DNA of 9,919 nt from Actinomycetes bacterium. GTDB lineage: Bacteria; Actinomycetota; Actinomycetes; Mycobacteriales; Micromonosporaceae. This document shows positions 6,293 to 9,919 of this stretch, piece after piece. The notes beneath the pieces are model-generated. The model made no database searches and was not told where the DNA came from. It worked only from the letters and a program-made list of their open reading frames with translations. Location of the stretch: contig JAEZGP010000025.1 in the NCBI GenBank assembly GCA_023437285.1, positions 1 through 9,919 on the forward strand, read 5' to 3'. The stretch's first letter is position 1. The number at the start of each line of letters is the position of its first letter. A program made the position numbers and the translations under genes.

Positions 6293-7726
6293 GTGATCCC
6301 GTTCTGGGTGGCAGGTGAGGCGCAGACCGGCGCGGACGAACTGGTCGTGACGCACCCCTACGACGGCCGGGTCGTCGGCACGACCTCGTGGGCCACGCGG
6401 GAGCAGGTCGAGACCGCCGTGGCGGCCGCCGCCGAGGTCGCCGCCCAGGCTGCCGCGCTGCCCGCGTATGTGCGGGCCGCCGCGCTCGACCACGTGTCGG
6501 CAACGCTCGCCGAGCGGGCCGACGAGGTCGCCCGGCTCATCACCGCAGAGAACGGCAAACCCCTCAAATGGGCACGCGCCGAGGTGGGCCGGGCCGTGTC
6601 CACGTTCCGCTGGGCGGCCGAGGAGGCCCGCCGGTTCAGCGGCGAAGTGCAGCGCCTGGACACCGATCCGGCCGCCGCCGGCCGGCTGGCGCTGGTCAAG
6701 CGCGTACCGCGCGGTCCGGTGCTCGGCATCAGCCCGTTCAATTTTCCGCTCAACCTCGTGGCCCACAAGGTGGCCCCCGCGATCGCGGTCGGCGCCCCGA
6801 TCGTCGTCAAGCCCGCGCCGGCCACGCCGCTGTCCGCCCTGCTGCTGGGCGAGATCCTGGCCGGGACGCGGCTGCCCGCCGGCATGGTCTCCGTTCTGCC
6901 GGTGCCCAACGAGCGCGCGGCCGACCTGGTCGCCGACCCGCGCCTGCCGGTGGTGTCGTTCACCGGTTCCGGGCCGGTCGGCGCGCAGATCCGCGCGGCC
7001 GTACCGCACAAGCACGTCACCCTGGAGCTGGGCGGCAACGCCGCCGCGCTGGTCTGCGCCGACTGGGCCACCGACGAGGACCTGGAGTGGGCGGCCACGC
7101 GCATCGCCACCTTCTCCAACTACCAGGCCGGCCAGAGCTGCATCGCCGTGCAGCGGGTCTTCGCCCACCGCGACGTGTTCGACCGGCTCTGCGAGCGCGT
7201 CGTCGCCAAGGTCGAGGCCCTGCGGACGGGCGACCCGACCGACGAGGCCACCGACGTCGGGCCGATGGTCAGTGAGGACGCGGCCACGCGGGTGCAGGCG
7301 TGGGTCAGCGAGGCGCTCGCCGCGGGCGGCACGCTGCACACCGGGGGCGTACGCGACGGAGCGAGCTACGCGCCGACCGTCCTGACGGGCGTACCGGCGG
7401 ACGCGAAGGTGTGTGCCGAGGAGGTCTTCGGGCCGGTGCTGGTGATGGCCCCGGTGGAGTCGGACGCGGCGGGCTTCGCGGCCGTCAACGACTCCGCGTA
7501 CGGGCTGCAGGCCGGGGTGTTCACGCACAGCCTGCAGACCGCGTTCGCGGCCCACCGGGAGCTGCGGGTGGGCGGGGTCATCGTCGGTGACGTGCCGAGC
7601 TACCGCGCCGACCAGATGCCGTACGGGGGGACAAAGGGCTCCGGGGAGGGTCGCGAGGGGTTGCGCTCGGCCATGGACGACTACACCGAGCCGCGCGTGA
7701 TGGTGCTCACAGGCATCGATCTCTAG
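6293..7726 (+). CDS. Aldehyde dehydrogenase family protein, substrate uncertain
   Basis: A 477-residue aldehyde dehydrogenase with the complete catalytic set: Asn150 in ISPFNFP, Lys173 in VVKPAPATPLS, Glu245 in LELGGN, Cys283 in YQAGQSCIAVQRV and Glu377 in EEVFGP. The SPFNFPLNLVAHKVAPAIAVG and GQSCIAVQRV segments resemble the branch holding lactaldehyde, phosphonoacetaldehyde and non-phosphorylating glyceraldehyde-3-phosphate dehydrogenases, and differ from the neighbouring aminobutyraldehyde enzyme. Being divergent from that operon, it might supply the missing succinic semialdehyde step, but no residue I can see proves this. GTG 6293 is chosen because GGAGG (6281-6285) lies 7 bases before it and the sequence upstream is the tandem repeat. 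The open frame continues far upstream only because it is antisense to the other dehydrogenase. manB starts 79 bases downstream, with its own possible promoter. Confidence 0.92.
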   Translation: MIPFWVAGEAQTGADELVVTHPYDGRVVGTTSWATREQVETAVAAAAEVAAQAAALPAYVRAAALDHVSATLAERADEVARLITAENGKPLKWARAEVGRAVSTFRWAAEEARRFSGEVQRLDTDPAAAGRLALVKRVPRGPVLGISPFNFPLNLVAHKVAPAIAVGAPIVVKPAPATPLSALLLGEILAGTRLPAGMVSVLPVPNERAADLVADPRLPVVSFTGSGPVGAQIRAAVPHKHVTLELGGNAAALVCADWATDEDLEWAATRIATFSNYQAGQSCIAVQRVFAHRDVFDRLCERVVAKVEALRTGDPTDEATDVGPMVSEDAATRVQAWVSEALAAGGTLHTGGVRDGASYAPTVLTGVPADAKVCAEEVFGPVLVMAPVESDAAGFAAVNDSAYGLQAGVFTHSLQTAFAAHRELRVGGVIVGDVPSYRADQMPYGGTKGSGEGREGLRSAMDDYTEPRVMVLTGIDL

Positions 7727-7766
7727 TCGGAAACCTGGGTCACGCTCAGCCGTCACGGGACCTCGT

Positions 7767-7772
7767 TAGGCT
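7767..7772 (+). promoter_or_regulatory. Possible -10 element (TAGGCT) of manB
   Basis: TAGGCT lies 34 bases before the manB GTG and matches TAnnnT, as at 6168. No good -35 sequence is seen at 16-19 bases upstream. It would give manB a leader of about 25-30 bases and a transcript independent of the upstream dehydrogenase. Confidence 0.3.
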
Positions 7773-7805
7773 GTCCTCGACGACATCACACAAGGGAGCG
7801 GGCCG

Positions 7806-9182
7806 GTGGCTGATCTTTCGGCGATCGTGAAGGCGTACGACGTTCGGGGCACCGTCCCCGACCAGCTCAATGAGGACGTGGCCCGGGCCGTGGGCGCCGC
7901 CTTCGTGCAGACGCTGGCCGCCGGCGGCGAGGCCGTCGACACGATCGTGATCGCCCACGACATGCGCGCCTCCTCGCCCGGCCTGGCCGAGGCGTTCAGC
8001 GAGGGCGCCCGGGGCGAGGGTGCCAATGTGATCATGGCGGGTCTCGGCTCGACCGACCTGCTCTACTTCGCCTCCGGCAGCCTCGACCTGCCCGGCGCCA
8101 TGTTCACGGCGAGCCACAACCCGGCCAAGTACAACGGCATCAAGATGTGTCGCGCCGGCGCGAAGCCGATCGGCCAGGACACCGGCCTCGCCGAGATCCG
8201 CGACCGGGCCCAGGCGATCGTCGACAACGGCTGGTCGCCGAGCGCCAGCGGTACGGAAGAGACCCGTGACCTGCTCGCCGAGTACGCGGCGCACCTGCGC
8301 ACGCTGGTGGATCTCAGCGGCATCCGGCCGCTGTCGGTCGTTGTGGACGCCGGCAACGGCATGGGCGGCTACACCGTCCCGGCCGTGCTGGGCGACCAGG
8401 TGCTGCCGGCCCTGCCGTTGACGATCATCCCGATGTACTTCGAGCTGGACGGGGACTTCCCCAACCACGAGGCCAACCCGCTGGCCCCGGAGAACATCGT
8501 CGACCTGCAGAAGGCCGTCGTGGCGCACGGCGCCGACCTGGGCCTCGCGTTCGACGGTGACGCCGACCGCTGCTTCGTGGTGGACGCGGACGGCAACCCG
8601 GTGCCGCCGAGCGCCATCACCGCGCTCGTGGCGGTCCGGGAGCTGGCCAAGCACCCCGGCTCCGCGATCATCCACAACCTGATCACCTCGAAGGCCGTGG
8701 CGGAGATCGTCTCGGAGAACGGCGGCACGCCGGTGCGCACCCGGGTCGGGCACTCGTTCATCAAGGCCGAGATGGCCACGACGGGGGCCGTGTTCGGCGG
8801 CGAGCACTCGGCGCACTACTACTTCCGGGACTTCTGGGGCGCCGACACCGGCATGCTGGCCGCCATGCACGTCCTCGCCGCGCTCGGTGAGCAGGACAGG
8901 CCGCTGTCGGAGCTGGCGGCCGAATTCACCCGGTACGCGGCCTCCGGTGAGATCAACTCGACGGTCGATGACCAGCAGGGCCGCCTCGACGCGGTCCGGG
9001 CGGCGTTCCCCGACGCCGAGCTCGACGAGCTGGACGGCCTGACGCTCAGCTTCCCGGACGGTTCGTGGGCCAACCTTCGCGCCTCCAACACCGAGCCGCT
9101 GCTGCGCCTCAATGTCGAGGCGCCCACCGAGCAGCGCATGGCCGAGGTGCGCGACGCCATCCTCGGTGTGGTTCGCGCCTGA
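7806..9182 (+). CDS. manB: Phosphomannomutase / phosphoglucomutase (alpha-D-phosphohexomutase family)
   Basis: A 458-residue enzyme that interconverts mannose 6-phosphate and mannose 1-phosphate (often also the glucose phosphates) in the cytoplasm, on the way to GDP-mannose for mannosylated lipids and glycoproteins. The four family signatures are in order: phosphoserine loop TASHNPAKYNG with Ser103; metal-binding loop FDGDADRC with Asp250, Asp252 and Asp254; sugar-specificity loop GGEHSAHYYF near 331-340 (the GEHS form seen in PMM/PGM enzymes); and phosphate-binding loop RASNTEPLLR at 425-434. Length is typical. The GTG start has GGGAG 7 bases upstream. It heads a manB - Trm112-like - SIS cluster on the same strand, matching the order I know from Streptomyces and mycobacteria, where manA follows. 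The stop overlaps a direct repeat and is followed by a strong hairpin. Confidence 0.95.
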   Translation: MADLSAIVKAYDVRGTVPDQLNEDVARAVGAAFVQTLAAGGEAVDTIVIAHDMRASSPGLAEAFSEGARGEGANVIMAGLGSTDLLYFASGSLDLPGAMFTASHNPAKYNGIKMCRAGAKPIGQDTGLAEIRDRAQAIVDNGWSPSASGTEETRDLLAEYAAHLRTLVDLSGIRPLSVVVDAGNGMGGYTVPAVLGDQVLPALPLTIIPMYFELDGDFPNHEANPLAPENIVDLQKAVVAHGADLGLAFDGDADRCFVVDADGNPVPPSAITALVAVRELAKHPGSAIIHNLITSKAVAEIVSENGGTPVRTRVGHSFIKAEMATTGAVFGGEHSAHYYFRDFWGADTGMLAAMHVLAALGEQDRPLSELAAEFTRYAASGEINSTVDDQQGRLDAVRAAFPDAELDELDGLTLSFPDGSWANLRASNTEPLLRLNVEAPTEQRMAEVRDAILGVVRA

Positions 9183-9219
9183 CGGGGCATAACGTTAGCG
9201 ACCGACGGGGCATAACGTT
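9181..9219 (+). repeat. 16-bp exact direct repeat at the manB stop codon
   Basis: gacggggcataacgtt occurs exactly at 9181-9196 and 9204-9219, a period of 23 bases. The first copy begins inside the TGA stop. Both contain AACGTT, the core of the palindrome repeated upstream of the 6293 dehydrogenase; in the first copy it is extended to TAACGTTA. Confidence 0.9.
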
Positions 9220-9226
9220 TACGTGC

Positions 9227-9274
9227 ACCGGGCGGGCTGGATTGTGGCGGCTAAGCTGCCTCCAGCCCGCCGGT
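9227..9274 (+). terminator. Strong hairpin between manB and the Trm112-like gene; terminator/attenuator candidate
   Basis: ggcgggctgga (9231-9241) pairs perfectly with tccagcccgcc (9261-9271), and three further pairs form outside it if G9230 is bulged. The 19-base interior folds again: ggcggc (9246-9251) pairs with gctgcc (9255-9260, one G-U) around a TAA loop. The total is about 20 pairs. A short TTT run follows at 9274-9276, only 8 bases before the ribosome-binding site of the next gene. It could end part of the manB transcripts or act as a leader structure. Confidence 0.6.
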
Positions 9275-9296
9275 TTCCCCGTGGAAGGAGCGTCCG

Positions 9297-9494
9297 GTGC
9301 CGTTGGACCCGCAGCTACTGGAAATCCTCGCCTGCCCGGACACGCATCACGCGCCGCTGCGCCATGACCCGGCCGAGCAGACGCTGACGTGTACCGAATG
9401 CGGCCGAGTCTTCGAGATCCGCGACGACATCCCGGTGCTGCTCCTCGACGAGGCGCGCGCGGGCACGGGGCCGAATGCCGAGGAGAGCGCATGA
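9297..9494 (+). CDS. Trm112-like / UPF0434 zinc-ribbon protein
   Basis: A 65-residue protein opening with LLEILACPDTHHAPL and continuing with TLTCTECGRVFEIRDDIPVLLLDEA, the pattern of the Trm112/UPF0434 family. In eukaryotes and archaea Trm112 stabilises and activates methyltransferases; the bacterial role is not settled. Cysteines are at 13, 32 and 35. Members usually have a second cysteine in the first knuckle (CPxC); here that position is Thr16, followed by His17-His18, so zinc binding would need a histidine or may be lost. GTG 9297 is fixed by AAGGAG at 9285-9290, 6 bases upstream. The stop overlaps the ATG of a possible small gene at 9491 (ATGA). The position between manB and a SIS gene is the same as in Streptomyces as I recall it. 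Confidence 0.87.
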   Translation: MPLDPQLLEILACPDTHHAPLRHDPAEQTLTCTECGRVFEIRDDIPVLLLDEARAGTGPNAEESA

Positions 9495-9619
9495 GCCGGC
9501 GAAGCAGCGGCGCGGCGACAGCGGGCCGGCGCCGCGACGACGCGGCGATAGCGGGCCGGCGCCGCGACTGCGCAGCGATGTCGGGCCGGCGTGGCGACGA
9601 CGCGGAGGTGTCGGCATGA
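9491..9619 (+). CDS. Possible 42-residue Arg/Asp/Ala-rich peptide encoded by a tandem repeat
   Basis: An open frame runs from ATG 9491, overlapping the previous stop as ATGA, to a TGA at 9617-9619 that overlaps the ATG of the SIS gene. GGAG stands 5 bases before ATG 9491, a near-ideal ribosome-binding site. The product consists of three copies of a 10-residue unit with the core AGRRRD / SGRRGD, so it is highly basic and low in complexity, with no recognisable domain. It may be a real peptide, or a translated spacer that passes ribosomes from the Trm112-like gene to the SIS gene. Alternatively the ribosome-binding site belonged to the SIS gene before the repeat expanded. I do not recognise a homolog. 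Confidence 0.4.
   Translation: MSRRSSGAATAGRRRDDAAIAGRRRDCAAMSGRRGDDAEVSA
9511..9600 (+). repeat. 30-bp tandem repeat x3 between the Trm112-like and SIS genes
   Basis: Units at 9511-9540, 9541-9570 and 9571-9600 share cgcggcga at the start and cgggccggcg in the middle; the first two differ at only a few positions and the third is more diverged. The unit length is a multiple of three, so the open frame across it survives copy-number change. A partial fourth unit at 9601 contains the GGAGG ribosome-binding site of the SIS gene. Confidence 0.9.
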
Positions 9620-9919
9620 TGCCGATGGATGGCATGACGCCGCTCGATGGGCAGGCTGGCCTGCGCGGACACCGCCAGCTCGACGAAGCGCTGCTGGACA
9701 ACGCGGCCGCGCTGAGTAACGCCGACCAGCAGGGCATGCTTCGGGCGCTGGCGTCCTCGGGCGCCCAGGTCCGCGAGTCGGCGGCGCTGGCAGCCGAGGC
9801 CAACCTGGCGCAGATCGCCGACGAGGGTCGCCCGCGCGCCGTCGTCGTCGCCGGCGTCGGTACGGCCGCCCGGGGCGGCGACATCCTCGCCACCGTGGCC
9901 GGGTCGCGTTCCCAGGTGC
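9616..9919 (+). CDS. SIS-domain protein, sugar-phosphate isomerase-like, 3' end beyond window
   Basis: The first 101 residues are visible. LDEALLDNAAALSNADQQGMLRALASSGAQVRES (about 22-55) followed by RPRAVVVAGVGTAARGGDILA (about 77-97) fits the start of the SIS (phosphosugar-binding) protein that follows manB and the Trm112-like gene in actinobacteria; family members resemble bifunctional phosphoglucose/phosphomannose isomerases. The substrate-binding and catalytic residues lie beyond the window, so activity cannot be judged. ATG 9616 is chosen because GGAGG (9604-9608) is 7 bases upstream; ATG 9619 is the next choice. The start overlaps the stop of the small frame at 9491. Confidence 0.75.
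   Translation, partial: MMPMDGMTPLDGQAGLRGHRQLDEALLDNAAALSNADQQGMLRALASSGAQVRESAALAAEANLAQIADEGRPRAVVVAGVGTAARGGDILATVAGSRSQV

Noticed and set aside
6215..7756. 513-codon minus-strand open frame
   Set aside because: It is antisense to the catalytically complete aldehyde dehydrogenase at 6293-7726 and its translation shows no domain.
9252..9257. TAAGCT as a -10 element for the Trm112-like gene
   Set aside because: It sits in the loop of the 9227-9274 hairpin and has no -35 partner; the hairpin explains the sequence better.

Overview
The window is high-GC DNA with strong G/C bias at third codon positions, GTG/TTG starts, a DUF222-HNH (13E12-type) gene and the gene order manB - Trm112-like - SIS protein. 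Together these point to an actinobacterium, most likely of the Micromonosporaceae or a close relative. The taxonomic call is inference from gene content only.

Layout, left to right. (1) Positions 1-1502, minus strand: a DUF222/HNH endonuclease-family gene whose 3' end is cut by the window edge, with a nine-base-period low-complexity insert. (2) 1542-2294, minus: a small phosphotransferase of the APH/choline kinase fold. (3) 2360-3097, minus: a class I SAM-dependent methyltransferase, preceded by a 10-bp inverted repeat. (4) 3318-6067, minus: a two-gene operon made of a gamma-aminobutyraldehyde dehydrogenase-like enzyme followed two bases later by GABA aminotransferase (gabT). Together they would turn aminobutyraldehyde (from putrescine) into GABA and then succinic semialdehyde. 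(5) 6293-7726, plus and divergent from the operon: a second aldehyde dehydrogenase of uncertain substrate. (6) 7806-9919, plus: phosphomannomutase (manB), a Trm112-like zinc-ribbon protein, a possible 42-residue repeat-encoded peptide, and the start of a SIS-domain sugar isomerase-like protein cut by the window edge. This is the actinobacterial mannose-phosphate / GDP-mannose supply cluster; manA would be expected just beyond.

The metabolic genes are ordinary. The unusual layer is in the gene junctions. Four or five of them carry short tandem repeats, three of them built around a perfect palindrome: GCTAGC after the methyltransferase (17-bp unit x3) and after gabT (18-20-bp unit x3), CAACGTTG before the divergent dehydrogenase (17-bp unit x6), a 16-bp AACGTT-containing direct repeat at the manB stop, and a 30-bp unit x3 between the Trm112-like and SIS genes. 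Several overlap stop codons or supply the ribosome-binding site, so they may act as terminators, leader structures or variable-length spacers. I see no CRISPR array, tRNA, rRNA, transposase or phage gene. No stretch over 300 bases lacks a gene.
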